Shown piece after piece: positions 11,023 through 22,631 of a DNA stretch of 64,000 bases. The stretch is from Eutreptiella sp. 'Long Island Sound 2002' (taxonomy: Eukaryota > Euglenozoa > Euglenophyceae > Eutreptiales > Eutreptiaceae). The position numbers were made by a program, and so were the translations under genes. The notes under the pieces are model-generated. The model was not told where the DNA came from. It made no database searches and saw nothing but the letters and a program-made list of their open reading frames with translations. The DNA lies in assembly GCA_964036045.1 (NCBI GenBank), contig OZ038381.1, positions 131,447,708 to 131,511,707 of the forward strand, in the 5' to 3' direction. Each line of letters begins with the position of its first letter. The stretch's first letter is position 1.

Positions 11023-12640
11023 TCATCGACTGAGGCAATCTCCCACAGTGTTGTCCTTCCCCAGGACGTATACGACGCTGAGGTCGAACTTGGCGAACGT
11101 CTCATGCCATCGGGCTCTCCTTGCCGCCGGTCCCGAGGGGGTGTCGACGTGCTCCTTGTGCCAGCTCTGCAAGGACTGATGGTCCGTGCAAACCACCACC
11201 GGTTGCAATCCGATGTGGCCAGACCACTTCCTGAGCGCACAAACAATGGCGTACGTCTCCTTCTCCCTCGCGGTCCATGTGCGGCGTTGGCCCTCGGCCA
11301 GAATCCGACTCCAAAACGCCACGGGTACGTGTGACCCGTCGTCCCGGATCTGCTCGAGGACTGCCCCTACAGCATAGTCTGAGGCGTCCGTCCGTAGCAC
11401 GAATCCCTTGTCCGGGTACACCAAGAATAGCCCCAGCTGCCCCAGGAGTCGCTCCTTCAGGCGGCTGAACGCATCTTCGGCCTCAGGGGTCCAGGCAAGC
11501 TTCTTCCTGCTCCCCTTCCGGCCATCGAACTTGCTCACTTGCAGCATCTTGTGCAGCGGCCCCGACAGTTCTGCATACATTCGGAATATAGCCCGAATAG
11601 TACTTGCACAACCCCATGAAGGATCGGAGTTCGCTGATGGTCTGGGGCAGGGACGGCAGCTTCCCAGGCATGGGACGGCGTTGCCCGTGACCAACCACGT
11701 GACCCGCGAACTCCACTTTCTTCACGAAGAGTGAGGCTTTGGTGGGCTTGCACACCATGTTGTGCTTGTCCAACTCGCTGAGCACTCGGCGCAGATCCTT
11801 TTCATGCGCTTCGATGAGCTCATCCCCAGTCATGTTCTCCGTGCCGGACCCGATGATGATGTCATCCACGAAGAGGTCGGCACAGTCCCGGACAGGAGCG
11901 AGTAGATCCTCCATCATGCGCTGGAAAGTGGCGTTGCCATTCTTGGCGCCCATAGGCACCACTTTCCACTGCATGGGCCCCAGCGGCGTCGGAATCGCTG
12001 TGCAGGGCCTGGAGTCCGGGTGTAGCGGCATCTGGTGATAGCCGTGTTTCAGGTCTATCACCGTGAAAATCCCCTTTTTCTGTTGTTTTTGGAGGATGGA
12101 GTCGATCAGGGGAAGCGAGTACGAGTCGTGCTCAGTCTGCTCGTTCAAACCTCTGTAATCCACCACCAACCTCCACTCGCCCTTCTCCTTCTTAGGCACG
12201 ATGAAGGCTGGGCTGGCCCACTCACTGTCGGAGGGTTCGATCCATCCCCGCTCAATGAACTCGGCCAACAGCTTCTTCATGGCCTCGGCCCGATCGCCCT
12301 GAAGTTGGTACTCCCGATGACGATACATCTTGGGGTTCGGCTTCAGCTTGATCCTCGCTGTGCCAAACCTCCCACGATCTGGAGAGTTCTTGTTGGCGAC
12401 GCCACTGAATAGCCGCGGATAGGCATTGATCAGCCTCTCCTTCAGCTCGGCGACCTTCGGGTTCTCCTGAGCCTCCTCAGCCCCTTGCTTCGGTATCGAT
12501 ACAACCGACCACACTGCGGTATAGGCCTCTTCTGGGTCCGAGTCCGACTTCTCCTCGTCTGATATGCCGTCTTCATCGTCGTGGGTCGCGATTCCCACCG
12601 ATAATCTTCTCGTCCCTACCAGTTCCCACTCTTGGAAAAC
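11023..12640 (-). pseudogene. Reverse transcriptase and RNase H of element 1
   Basis: Reverse transcriptase with RLVVDYRGLNEQT, LDLKHGYHQMPLH-like and FVDDIIIGS (catalytic aspartates), then RNase H with RTDASDYAVGAVLEQ and CTDHQSLQSWH. Frameshifts near 12,600 (entering RT) and near 11,600 (between thumb and RNase H), and a TGA at the RNase H end (11,023-11,025), break the frame. Element 2 has sense sequence at each of these points. It copies element RNA into DNA in cytoplasmic particles when intact. Confidence 0.9.
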
Positions 12641-14270
12641 CCCACGTTGGTGGGTCCGACCCAACCGGACCATCGTATTGATCCGCGATGTGATCCATGA
12701 CCCTGGCCACGAACTCATCCTTCTCGTACTTGCCGGTGACCAACATTATGTCATCCCACCAATGCGGAGATGTGACCATGGCCCCCCTCTTCTTGGCTGC
12801 CACACGATCATGCATTCTCATCCGCATGTAGTTGACGACGACGTCGATCTCGGCGTGGGACAGGACGTCAATGCCATCAAAAAGCTGATCCGTCCCCTCC
12901 TTGTGCTCAAACATGACCTTCATGGGCACCGCCTCCAACCTACGGATGCGTGCTGCATCACCTGTTGGCTGGGCTTGCGCCCCACTCATCAGGAAAGCCT
13001 TGGTACCCGGCGCTTGACCCGGGGAGGGCATTGATACACCCTTGGCGTCGATGAACAACTCCTCCTCCGGCCCGAATGACATCTCGTTCGGGGTGATGGA
13101 GTCCAGCGTCGACTTGAGACCCTCCAGCGGACATGGGGTGGATCCTATGCCGGTTATGACCAGGATCCCCTTCGCCCTATCCGCGACGATCTTCTCCACC
13201 GTACGTCTGGTGTTATCGAGGGAGCCATGCCAATACATGGGCCCCCACTCATTCAAACCCCAATGCCTGTGCCAGGCTGAGTCTCCTCGATGCCAATGCC
13301 TCCTACACTTCCGCAAAAGTGGGGCATCCCGGGAAGCGAAGACGTCCGTCTCGGGCGCTTCTGCTCCCAGCGTCTGGATCATCCTGGTATACACCTGCGG
13401 GGCCATTCCATACTCCGTGAGCTGAACTCCACGGTCTCCTCTGGACTTGGCACCCACAGCTTGCACCGCTTGGACGATCCGATCCTCTTCCTCAGCATTC
13501 CATTGGGATGATCCGCATGCATAGTCCGTGGACAGCCATGTGAGGCATTCATCATCCTCCCGGACCAGCGTTGCACGATGAGGAAGGGCTCCAATGGCGT
13601 TTGCCACCATGAAGTCATACCCCATGATCATATCCCAATCTGTGATGTCGGCCACATAGAAGTTCCCGGATAGAGTGCTTCTCTTCGCCAAATCAGGGCG
13701 GTTCAAGCGTTCATGCTCCCAGAATTCCATACTGATAGTGGCCTCATGGGTACCACCACCCATGATCCCTCCATTGGCCACCTTCAGGCGCACCGATCTA
13801 CGGCTGGTCTGCAGGGATTCCTCCTTGAACAACCCTCTCCGGACCATGCTCACCTGGGCACCCGTATCCACCAACACATCCACCACCTTCTCCTCTCGTC
13901 CGCACCGTACTCGCACTTTCAAGTGCAACTGCCGCTCGTCACCATGAGGCGTATGGACGACTCTCACGGCATGCAACTCTAGCACGCCGGGGTGCATCAG
14001 GACTTCAAGGGTATGGTCACGAATGGTGTAGATCTTGGGGTGGTCCTGCCCATCCACGGGGCTCTCCGTGGTCGCTCCTTCCTTCTTGCCATGTCCCGTA
14101 CCCACATGTATCTCCCTTGGCAGGGCGCTCCAGGGGTTGGGAGTGGCGAAGCTCAGTGGCTTTCGCTCTTCTGGAGCCTTCTTTGGCACCCGAAGTGCCT
14201 CTGATTCCTCAGGGATTCCACTGATCTTCAGAGGAGAGACCTCTGGGGTCCCACTCCCGTGGGGGCTCCT
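12573..14270 (-). pseudogene. Protease and DVFAS domain of element 1 Pol
   Basis: Open from the gag-pol UAG through 12,573. The aspartic protease motif VDVLVDTGAQVSMV lies about one third of the way in. Downstream is a roughly 130-residue region with TDVFASRDAP, HWHRGDSAWHRHWG, MYWHGSLDNT and IVADRAKGILVITGIG, followed by a linker rich in Met, Asp and His that leads into RT. The order protease, extra domain, RT is the same in elements 2 and 3. The frame is open itself, but the next Pol piece needs a frameshift. Confidence 0.85.
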
Positions 14271-14273
14271 CTA
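14250..14273 (-). promoter_or_regulatory. Gag-pol UAG and downstream hairpin (element 1)
   Basis: Gag ends at TAG (14,273-14,271). The same frame continues open into Pol with codons AGG AGC CCC CAC. Seven bases after the stop CCCAC pairs with GTGGG across loop GGGA. The arrangement is identical in element 2 and kept with a paired substitution in element 3. Interpreted as a stop-codon readthrough signal. Confidence 0.6.
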
Positions 14274-15533
14274 GAGTTGACTTCCCGCAGCCCCTTCCGG
14301 CTGCGATCTGCCAGGACTTTGTCCACCACGTTGCTGGGCTTTGAGTTCCTCCAACGACCTCAACATGTCCTCAGCAACCTCCTCGATCGACCTCACTCGT
14401 CGGTCTTGGCCAGGTCCACCACCATAGCCTCTTCCTCTGCCTTTCCCTTGGCCTTTGCCTCGGCCTTTTCCCCCGTCTCCGCCCTTCGCCTTCCAATCGG
14501 CAATCCGCTGCTCCTTGGGCTTCTTCTCGGGGTGGGCGGCGAAGTAGGCCTTCTTGTCCGCCTCATACACCTTGCACGGACGGTGGTCGTGTGCATGGTT
14601 GTTTCCCTTGCCATAACAGACCCAGCACCCGTCGTGCCGAGACCTGTACTCCCGGAACGAGAGCGCTGAGTTCCCGATCCTCCTTGGCTCATTGCCCTTC
14701 TTGGGTCCCACCCGGCTCCATCTTGACCGATCCTGCCCATGGTCCCTCACGTTGTGCGCCACAAACGCGAAGAAATGGGCCTCCTCGTGATCCTCCCGGG
14801 ACCAGGTCTAGTGGTCTTGGCCACTTCCACTACCATTTTCCGCGGAGTTGGCCTTGTCCTCCTGGATCTCCTGATGATGGCGGTCTTCTCGGTGGCCTCG
14901 TTGTCCATGACCATGTCGATCCTGCACGTGGGCCTCGTTCTTCGCATTGACCTTCAGCTCCACCGTGATGTACTTCACGATCTCGCCCAGGCTCATGCGG
15001 GCGAAGATGACCTGCATCCTCAGCGGCTCCCCGCGCCTCCACTCCACGTTGTTGAGGCGCAGCAACCCTTTCCCCATGGAGTCTCCAAATACCTCCACGT
15101 ACACGGCGTTCTTCAGTCCCAACATCCGGTTGGGCTCGCCCAGGTTCCTCCTGAAGAACTCCATGATACCCGCTTGGGTATCCTCCGCCGCCATGATCCT
15201 CACCGCCACGCGCTTCTTCGCTCTCTTCTTTTCCTCGTCCTCCACTCTCCTCTTCCAGTGGACGGGGAGGACGTCCTTCAGCAAGTGGCGGATCTCGCTG
15301 GACTCGTTCCAGTCCTCAACCAGCTTGAGGCTCTGTCGGTACTTCCGCAGGTACCGGTTCCACTCCCGGACCCGCAACTCCCCGCGGTCCAGCTGCAGCG
15401 GGATGGACCACAAGTCCTCCAGCTTCTGGTTCGGACCGTCCACCTGCTGCTCATCCTCCAACCACTGGAGGCAGGCCTGCTCCGTACGGATCAGTCCTTC
15501 CCGGATCTGATCCCGCAGCTCCTCCTTCAGGTC
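14271..15533 (-). pseudogene. Gag, C-terminal two-fifths (element 1)
   Basis: Matches residues from about 620 to the end of the 1,035-residue Gag of element 2. It covers part of the alpha-helical core (many Arg/Glu/Leu, for example ELRVREWNRYLRKYR), a variant zinc knuckle CX2CX8HX4C (CWVCYGKGNNHAHDHRPC) and a Gly/Lys-rich tail. A six-base insertion near 14,808 introduces a TAG. The N-terminal half is absent because homology ends at about 15,533, where LINE sequence starts. Gag would form the particle shell and package RNA. Confidence 0.9.
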
Positions 15534-16340
15534 CCCCGACATGGAGGTGCAGGCCGTCCGGGGTCACCCGTGGGCCGGTGTGGGCGTCCTGCTTAGCCCT
15601 CGTGGGGTGGACGAGTCTCAGGCGGGGGTCCCGTGTGCCGGTGGTGTGGAAGAGGTGGGCCGGGGCGTCGCGCCACCCGGGGTGGTTGGTGGGCTCTCGC
15701 TCACGGCGGCAATAATGGAGGTGTTCATCGGCGCATTGGTTGAGGCACTCCCGCACCGCCGTCGGCCACGGATCGTCGTTGTCGGGGAAGGGGTGGCGTG
15801 GCCCGTGGTGCCCATGCCACGGCGTTGCGTGCGGCACCGTCAGGCGGCACGTGTCGCGGTGTCGCAGCTTGGCGGTGCGCAGCGTGACGATTTTGCCCGG
15901 CGGGGACTGTAGTTGGACATGAGCCGCCCTGGGGCACGCGATGGGGTTGTACATCCCCACTCCCAGGGCGGCCAGGGCCCGGGGTATGCGGTGGACCCAG
16001 TCGCCTCCCGCCAGAGTTGCGAACTCCGGGACGGGGTAGTGCACCTCGGGGCATATTCCTTGCGCGCCGGCTATCTCCCAGAACATCTTGGTGACCTCGG
16101 CGCGCACGGAGGTTGCGCAGTGGTGGACGAGTGTACCCACGAGGGCCACCGCTGCCTGCTGGCACCGCGTGGGCACCCGTGTGAGCCCCAGGGTCCGGTC
16201 ATCCTGCAGGCTGTCCCGCGAGGCGTCGAAGGCGTACCGCGCCCTGTCCTTCGCGACCTGGACCGTGATGTGGTCCAGGTGGCGTGCAGTGTCGGAGTCG
16301 TCGGCGATGAAAGGGGCGACGTACTGCGTCACCCCATCCG
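15534..16340 (-). pseudogene. LINE C-terminal region, 3' end lost
   Basis: Follows the RT after a frameshift near 16,340. It begins VTQYVAPFIADDSDTARHLD, typical of the segment after the RT thumb in LINE polymerases, and continues as an Ala/Arg/His-rich stretch including EVTKMFWEIAG. Sequence related to the LINE ends at 15,534 against gypsy gag, so the true C-terminus, 3' untranslated region and tail are missing. No RNase H or zinc knuckle is seen. Confidence 0.7.
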
Positions 16341-18231
16341 AGGATCGCCAGGATGATGTCCTGCACCACCTTCCGTGGCGCGAGGGTGTTAAGGCACCAG
16401 TGGTGCACTGCAGCCAGGCGTAGCCGGTGCTTGCGCTGCAGGGAGAACTCCCCGTCCGGCTGCAGCTGGAGTCCCAGGTAGGGGACGGAGTCCGCCGCTG
16501 GTACCCAGTACCACGGGTTTTCCAGGTGGGGGCAGAGGCGCAGCTGCAGGCCCGGGACCCCCTCCGTGGTGGCCATGGCGCACTTGCGGGGGTTGAGCTC
16601 CATGCCTATCATCCCCAGGTACGCGGCCACCGCCTCCACGCCCTCGACGAAGTGCTGCAGCGTGTGGGCCACCACCAGCAGGTCGTCGATATAGGCCTGG
16701 ATGAGGCCGTGCTCGGCCCCTCCCGGCGGGCGCAGGCGGTGCCTCTGTGCCCTGAGCAGGGGCTCCAGGAGGAGCGCGTACAGCAGGGGGCTCTCGGGGT
16801 TGCCCTGCCGGACGCCGCGTAGCATGTAGACGGGCTGCGTTAGCCCCTGTGCTGTGACGATGCGCAGCCTGGCGCACGTGTGGAGGAAGAGCAGGAGGTC
16901 AATGACGTCCGGCGGCACGGAGAGGTGGCGCAGGATGAGGTGGAGGGCGCCGTGTGGGGCGGTGTCGAAGGCCTTGCGGGCGTCGAAGGAGAAGACGTAG
17001 TTGGGCCTTCCCGCTGGAGCTGCCGCTGCGCCATGAACAGCGGGGGGCCTGTGTTGGAGCCAGGGAGGGCGCCGTGCTGCCAGTCGCTGACCACCCCGTG
17101 CCGTGTGAGCACCTCCGTGATGCGCTTGGTGAGGGGGCCCGTGAGCAGCTTCATGTCCAGCTGGCCCAGGGCTATGGGCCTGTAGTCGTCCAGTCTGGCA
17201 GAGCCCGGTACCTTGGGGCTGAGCCAGATGTGCGCGTCCCTCCAGTGCATCGGTGGCGGGGCGCCGCGGAGGATGGCCCGGTAGGAGTGGACCAGGAGCC
17301 ACTGGACTGGTGCCGGGAGGGCCTTGATGAAGCGGGCCTCCACGTGGTTAGAACCTGGGGCCTTGCCATCGGCCTTGTCCAGGGCGGACTTCAGGTCCTG
17401 CATGGAGTACTGCTGGACCTGTTTCCAGGCTCCCTCAGGGACCCGGGGGACGTGGCGGCCGAGGACCGCCTGGAAACCCGGGAGGTCCACCGGGCGTTTG
17501 TCATACAGTTCTCGCCAGAAGGCGCGAACTGCGAACATCACGTCGTGGGCCTCTGTGAGGAGCGTTTGGGTGTTGGGAACCCGCACGTTCCAGAGGCCTG
17601 ACGGGCCTGGGGCCTCTACCTCTATGGCTCCCCGCACGGCTTTCCATCGCTGGGCGATGTCGGGGGCGTGGCGGCGCCAGAAGTCCTTGATGGCGCGCTT
17701 GCGGTCTGCTGCCAGGAGGGCGCGGAGCTGGCGAATGTCCTCCTCGAGGGCGGCTGCTTGCCTCTCCAGCTCCTCCTGCAGCTGGCCCTGCGTGGTCGGG
17801 CGGAACCCGGGCGACACACCCTGCAGTTCCTCCGTGAGCCGGAGCGCCGCCTCGGACCGGATGCCATGCCTGGCCGCGTCCGCCTGGTACGCTGCCGGGG
17901 CGCGCGCTGCCAGGGTGTCATAGCGGAGGACCGCTGCTTGGAGCTGCTTTCCGCTCTCCGGGAGGTCCCCCTCCGCCGGGTCCGTTCCCGCCGGAGACGG
18001 CTGCCGGCGTCCCACCACGAGCGCCAGGGCGTCATGCCTCGCGTGGAGGTGTTCGAACACCTTGTCCACCGCGGCCGCGGGCATGGACCCGTAGTCGTGC
18101 TGCTCTGCGGGACACAGCCAGGGCACCAGGGAGGGTTTATCCTGCGCGGCGGTGACCGCCGCCCACAGGCAGTGTGGGACGGGCGCGGCCTCGGCGTCGT
18201 ACGGGAGGAGGCGGCCCTCCGTGTGGCTTTA
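16341..18231 (-). pseudogene. LINE reverse transcriptase
   Basis: N-terminal RT part in one frame: a coiled-coil-like linker, KADGKAPGSNHVEARF, RLDDYRPIALGQLDMK and a QHGALPGSNT motif. A frameshift near 17,010 leads to the palm: VFSFDARKAFDTAPH, LRGVRQGNPESPLLY, IQAYIDDLLVV (catalytic YIDD), MELNPRKCAM and YLGLQL. A TAA at 18,231-18,229 separates it from the endonuclease, which is in the same frame, so a single polyprotein is likely in an intact copy. It would prime on nicked genomic DNA. The subgroup is uncertain. Confidence 0.9.
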
Positions 18232-18894
18232 GGGGGTGGGCATCGCCGCGTGTCCCGCTGCGCCGAGGAGACCCGGCAGGGCCAGGCGGACCGGGAGGTG
18301 GTCCGAGCCGATCCCCTGGGGGTGTGCCATGCCGCGAGCCCAGACGCTCTCCCGCAGGGACCACGGCAGGAAGGGGCATACATTTGTATGTCGGCCCAGA
18401 ACGCCGCCCGTCCCGCCCACGGGGAGCAACCTGCTTGCGGCCCGTGGACGTTGATGAGGGTGAGGCCTCCCCCGTCCGTGCGGATCTCCAGGGCCGCGGC
18501 CTTCCCGGTGAACAATTTCCGTGAAGCTGAGCACCTCGTGCTCCGCCACGTACTTGCTGCTGACCGCGGTGAGGAGGCCCCCCCCTCTCGAGGTGGAGGT
18601 GGCCCCCGTCTCCGCCAGCCGGCTGCTGAAGTAGGCGGTGTACCCCTTGTCCCGGAGCGCCGCGGCCACGTGCATCTCCTGCGCCCTGGTGGCGATCCCC
18701 GTTTCCTGGAGCATGATGGCAAAGCCCCCCTCCTGGGGCAGCATGCCGTTGATGAGGTGCTCCTTGTCGGTGCAGGCCGCCGGCCCCCGGCGCCGCCGGA
18801 GTGTGTCCCGGAGGGACCGGTCTGGCGGCACGAGGCCGTTGCGCAGGTTCCACGAGAGGAGCCACAGGGCGTCGCCCGTGGTGTCCTCCTGGGG
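18232..18894 (-). pseudogene. LINE AP-like endonuclease, internally shortened
   Basis: Starts directly after the ORF1 stop in the same frame. Motifs in order: LLSWNLRNGLVPP, MLQETGI (catalytic Glu), RGGGLLTAVS, LTLINVHGPQ (in a shifted frame near 18,395-18,525) and GIGSDHLPVRLAL (catalytic Asp-His). Two compensating frameshifts bracket the middle. Only about 35 residues separate the QMY segment from the SDH motif, and no GDFN motif can be found, so roughly 80-100 residues of the usual fold are missing. This copy's enzyme would be dead. Confidence 0.85.
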
Positions 18895-21800
18895 TCAGCT
18901 ATCCCGCATCGGCATCGCCGCCGGGTTCGCTGGCGCCGCCAGGGCATCTGGGTGCGCCGCATCCGCTGAGCCTGTTCCCAGCGGGGCCCACAGGGGGGCC
19001 CGGGGGACCGGGGGAGCCAGGGGGGCCAGGAGGGCCAGCCCCGCGGGGATGGACATGGACCCTGGTGGGGCCGCACCGCCGGCCCCCGGGGCCGCTCCGG
19101 GTGCCTCCTCACCTCCATCTGCGTGGTCGGCTGCCTGGGGTGGGGGGCGCCAGGTGTACGGGGCGTGCCACGGGGACCTCCGTGCTCTCCCCTGCAGGAT
19201 GTTGGCAGCCGCCTCCTTGTCGTCCGCCGGGGCCGCAGCGTGCACCGCGTGCCACGCCAGGTGTTCCAGCATTGCCCCGCTGGTGTAGTACTTGTCCGCA
19301 CACAGGGGGCATTTCGTCGGCTCCGTGGCCCCTCGCGCCGGGGGGAGCTGCACTGACTTCCGAATGGCGCCCTCCGCCGCTGGTTCGAAGGGCAGGTTGG
19401 CCAGCGGCACCGTGTGTGGTGCCAGCGTGCGGCCCCGGGCCCAAGGCCTCGGGCGGCCTCGCGCTGCGCGTCTGCTTGCAGCCACGTTTGCCAGTGCGTG
19501 GAGCTGATTTGGCGGTCGGGTTTGCCCCTCCATCGCAGGTCGTGGAAGGCCTGTAGCCAGTGGTACACCGTGGTCGGGACCGCCAGCTGAAACTCCAGGT
19601 CGGCGGGGTGCGCCGCTGCCGGCCACACTCCCGGCCTCGCCGCCCGGGCGTTGTCCTTCAGCCTGACCTGGAGCAGGAGGGCGTGGTGTTCGCCCTCCCG
19701 CAGTGCCTTGATGATCATGCGGGTGCAGTCTGCCACGCGGATCACGGCTTCGGGCCCCGGCAGGCGTTCGGGGTCGCAGACGACGATGTGCGCGTCCGCC
19801 GGGCTGAACATGCAGACCACCCACTGTGGGTTCTGCTGTCCCCGTTGGGCCACCGCCAGGGTAGCCGCTGGGCGGGCGTGCGTGATGGGCCCCGCGTGGA
19901 GGTCCGGGACGTCCGTGGCCCTGATGGCGTCTCCCTGCCACGCGGCCCGTAGATGCTCCTCCTGGTCGGGGCTCCACACCAGTGTGGGGGGGTTGACCCA
20001 CCCCGGTTCCTGCCTCTTGTTGGGGGCGCTGACAGTGTGTAGCAGGACCGCCAGCGGCCAGGGGTCCGCTGACATATAGTAGGCCTGGGTGGGCCCCTGT
20101 CGCCAGTCGACGTGGGGCAGGGGCGGGAAAGCCCCCTGCCTGGCGGTGCTGTGCCAGACCGTCCATCGGCCTCCGGCCAGGACGTGTGACCGGTACCCTC
20201 CGGCGTGGCCGTGTATGATGGCTTGGTAGCCTGCCGTCTGCAGTACCAGTGCCTCCCCCTGCTTAGGCCCGGGCGGGGGTGCGCCATCGCCCGCACCCCA
20301 GACGCGGGTGCGCCCGCGGAGTGTGGCATGCCACGGGTCTGGTGCATCGCGCTGGGGCCCTTGTATGCATCCCGCAATTTGCGCCGGGCCGTGGTTGTGG
20401 ACGAAGCTCTCCCCGCCGTCTGCTAGCAACGCCGCCGCGACGACGTATAGTTGCCTCGCCGTGAGGGGTGCCGTCGGCTCGTGCGTCGCGGCCGGCCGTC
20501 GGGGCCGCGTGTCGCGGCAGGGGACGTGGGGCAGCAGTTGCGCCGGCCACGCCGCCACTGGACCCATGGTGACGGCCGCGACCGCGGACGCCAGCGCCGT
20601 GCGGTCCGTGGGTCTGTACTGCCGGAGTCCCGTGGTATCTCGGGTGAGGTGCCTGCAGGCTGCCATCCAGGCCACCGCTCCGCAGTTCGTGCAGTCCGGT
20701 ACGGCACCACTCGCATCGTTGCCTCCCCTTTGCTGTACCGTGGTGGCGGTGTTGAGCAGGGGGCCCCGCTGTAGCGCCTCCGGGCCCTGCCCCGGCGTGA
20801 GGGCGGGCGGGATAGGCTGCGGGTAGTTTTGCGCGCCTCGGCGCTCCGGGTGCCCGTGGTACGGGTTTTGCCGGCGGTGTTCCGGGGCTGCCCGTGGCTG
20901 GAAGAGAAGTTGGTGCAGGTACCAGTGGCCCTCCGCAGTGGACGGATTGCGGAGCGTTAGCCACTGTTCCACCACGCCTCCTGGGTGCGCGGCCTCGACG
21001 CGGCGCTGCAACCCCAGGCGGCCTAGGCGGTTGGACGTGCCCGCGGGTGGGATGTGTGCTTGCGGGTAGAGCACCCGCAGCGGCTCCAGCGCCAGGTCCA
21101 GCACTTCGTTTTGAGCTGCTTCGTGAGGGCCGACGCCCTGTGTAGGGCGTGGAGGACCCCGGGTGTGGGGGCCGTGAGTTGTTCGAGCACCGGTCCCGGC
21201 GGGTACCGCGTACCCGGGTTCGTTAGCCACTCCCTGGTGTGGCTCAGTACGGCCTTCCACACGTCCCTTGTAAAGGCGTGCTGGGGGGCCAAAGAGGGGA
21301 CCATCCGTAGGAGGCGGTGGCACGCCGGCGGGGATCGCATGGGCTGTGGGGCGGCCGCCATGATCCACCTGCACGCCGTGCCGGGCACGATCGCCCCCCA
21401 TTCCACGGTCCCCATGCCCTCGGCATGGATCAGCGCCTGGCCTTGGACCATGGGGAAATAGGGGCTCGAGCGCCCCTTCCCTTCCTTCCACCGTACCCAG
21501 GCGGCCCCCGCCTGCAGGCTGCGGAGCAGGGCCACGCCGGGGAGGAGCGGCTGCGGGAAAGCCCCCTTGACGGCCTGGGTGGCGTGGGCCAAGGTGCCCA
21601 TGGGCAAGTACCACAACGGGAGGGTCCAGAGGCCCGGCAGCGGTTGCGCCACCCCTGCGTCCCATCGCCACTCGGAGTCTGGCGGGGTGGCCGGGACCGT
21701 GCCCGTCTGCAGGAAGTGGCGCGCCTGCTTGTCGGGGTGCCGTTGGAGGGTTGCCGCGAGGCTGAGCCCCTCTGCCGCTGGTGCCACCGGGAGGCCGCCC

Positions 21801-22558
21801 CGGGGCCTGCGCCAGGGGTATTCCTGGTCGGCCGGCCAGGTGTGGAGGTTCCGGGCGATGTCCTCCGCGATCCCTGTGGGGGCGTCCTCTGGTGCCAGGT
21901 GCCACATGACGGCGAGCACCGCCCATGTGGAAAAGGGCCACGCCCGCGGGGGGGTGTACACCTGGATGGTCCACTGTGGGCACGCCCGCCACACGCGGGA
22001 CGCGTGGAGCACCCCTCGGACCATGTCCGCCGCCAGGACCAGCACCATTCCCGAGGGATCCACAATGATCCCCCCTGCGGGTCCACCGTGGCGGCCCCGG
22101 GTGTGCAAGACCACTGCCGCCTGTCCCGCGTGGGTGACTCGGTCGACGGCCTCCTGGATGTTCACGCTGCCGCACGCGGTCTCATCCAGGATCCAGCCCT
22201 GCGTCACCCCGTAGCGTAGGGCGGCGCGTGCGGCCGCGGGTTTCACCTCGGGCAACGCTCTGTAATCGGCATCGGGCTGGGGGTGCTGTTTGGGGCACCA
22301 GCCTTCGCCGGTGCAATGGCCCCGTTTCCACGCGGGGCAGATCGCGGGTACGCTGCCCGCCAGCGGCGCAGGTTCCGCGGGCGCGTCTCCCGTGGGGGGC
22401 TGCTCCGTCAATGCCTCCAGGTCGGAGTCTGTGCCCGCGTCCCCTTGTGGGGGGTCTCCTTCGCCGTCTCTGAGTCCCAGCGCCCTGATGACCTCCCGTG
22501 CTTCGTCCAGCGTCAGAAATCGGGGGCGTGTCTTGCGTGGTGCCGCGGTTTCCGCCAT
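18895..22558 (-). pseudogene. LINE ORF1 with CCCH and C2H2 zinc fingers
   Basis: About 1,220 residues in three frames (breaks near 21,050 and 19,400). Start chosen at the ATG 22,558-22,556 (MAETAAPRKTRPRF), just downstream of the monomer array; the upstream open frame is monomer sequence. A CCCH finger lies at residues 74-92 (C74, C82, C88, H92). Near the C-terminus (about 19,255-19,312) a C2H2 finger reads CPLCADKYYTSGAMLEH with a second His. The long Trp/His/Pro-rich middle is unrecognised. ORF1 proteins of LINEs bind element RNA; the fingers suit that. It ends MPMRDS then TGA, followed in frame by the endonuclease. Confidence 0.8.
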
Positions 22559-22631
22559 TGCTATGTAGCTGTGTCTAAGAGCAGGGGGCGGGGTGCGGAT
22601 GTCCCGTGGCTGGTGCGTTGGTGCGTTGGTG

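Larger units (their letters stand above)
6638..15533 (-). mobile_element. Ty3/gypsy element 1, truncated at both ends
   Basis: Chromodomain Ty3/gypsy retrotransposon lying 3' to 5' on the plus strand. Present: 3' two-thirds of gag, protease, extra domain, reverse transcriptase, RNase H, integrase with chromodomain, 3' untranslated region, polypurine tract and most of the 3' LTR. Missing: 5' LTR, primer site and N-terminal half of Gag (cut at about 15,533, joined to the 3' part of a LINE) and the last bases of the 3' LTR. It is very close in sequence to element 2 and contains several stops and frameshifts, so it is dead. Losing both outer ends against LINE sequence suggests deletions or recombination after insertion. 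Confidence 0.9.

Noticed and set aside
21317-22219. Plus-strand frames opposite LINE ORF1
   Set aside because: GC-rich antisense openness; the minus strand has the zinc-finger motifs.
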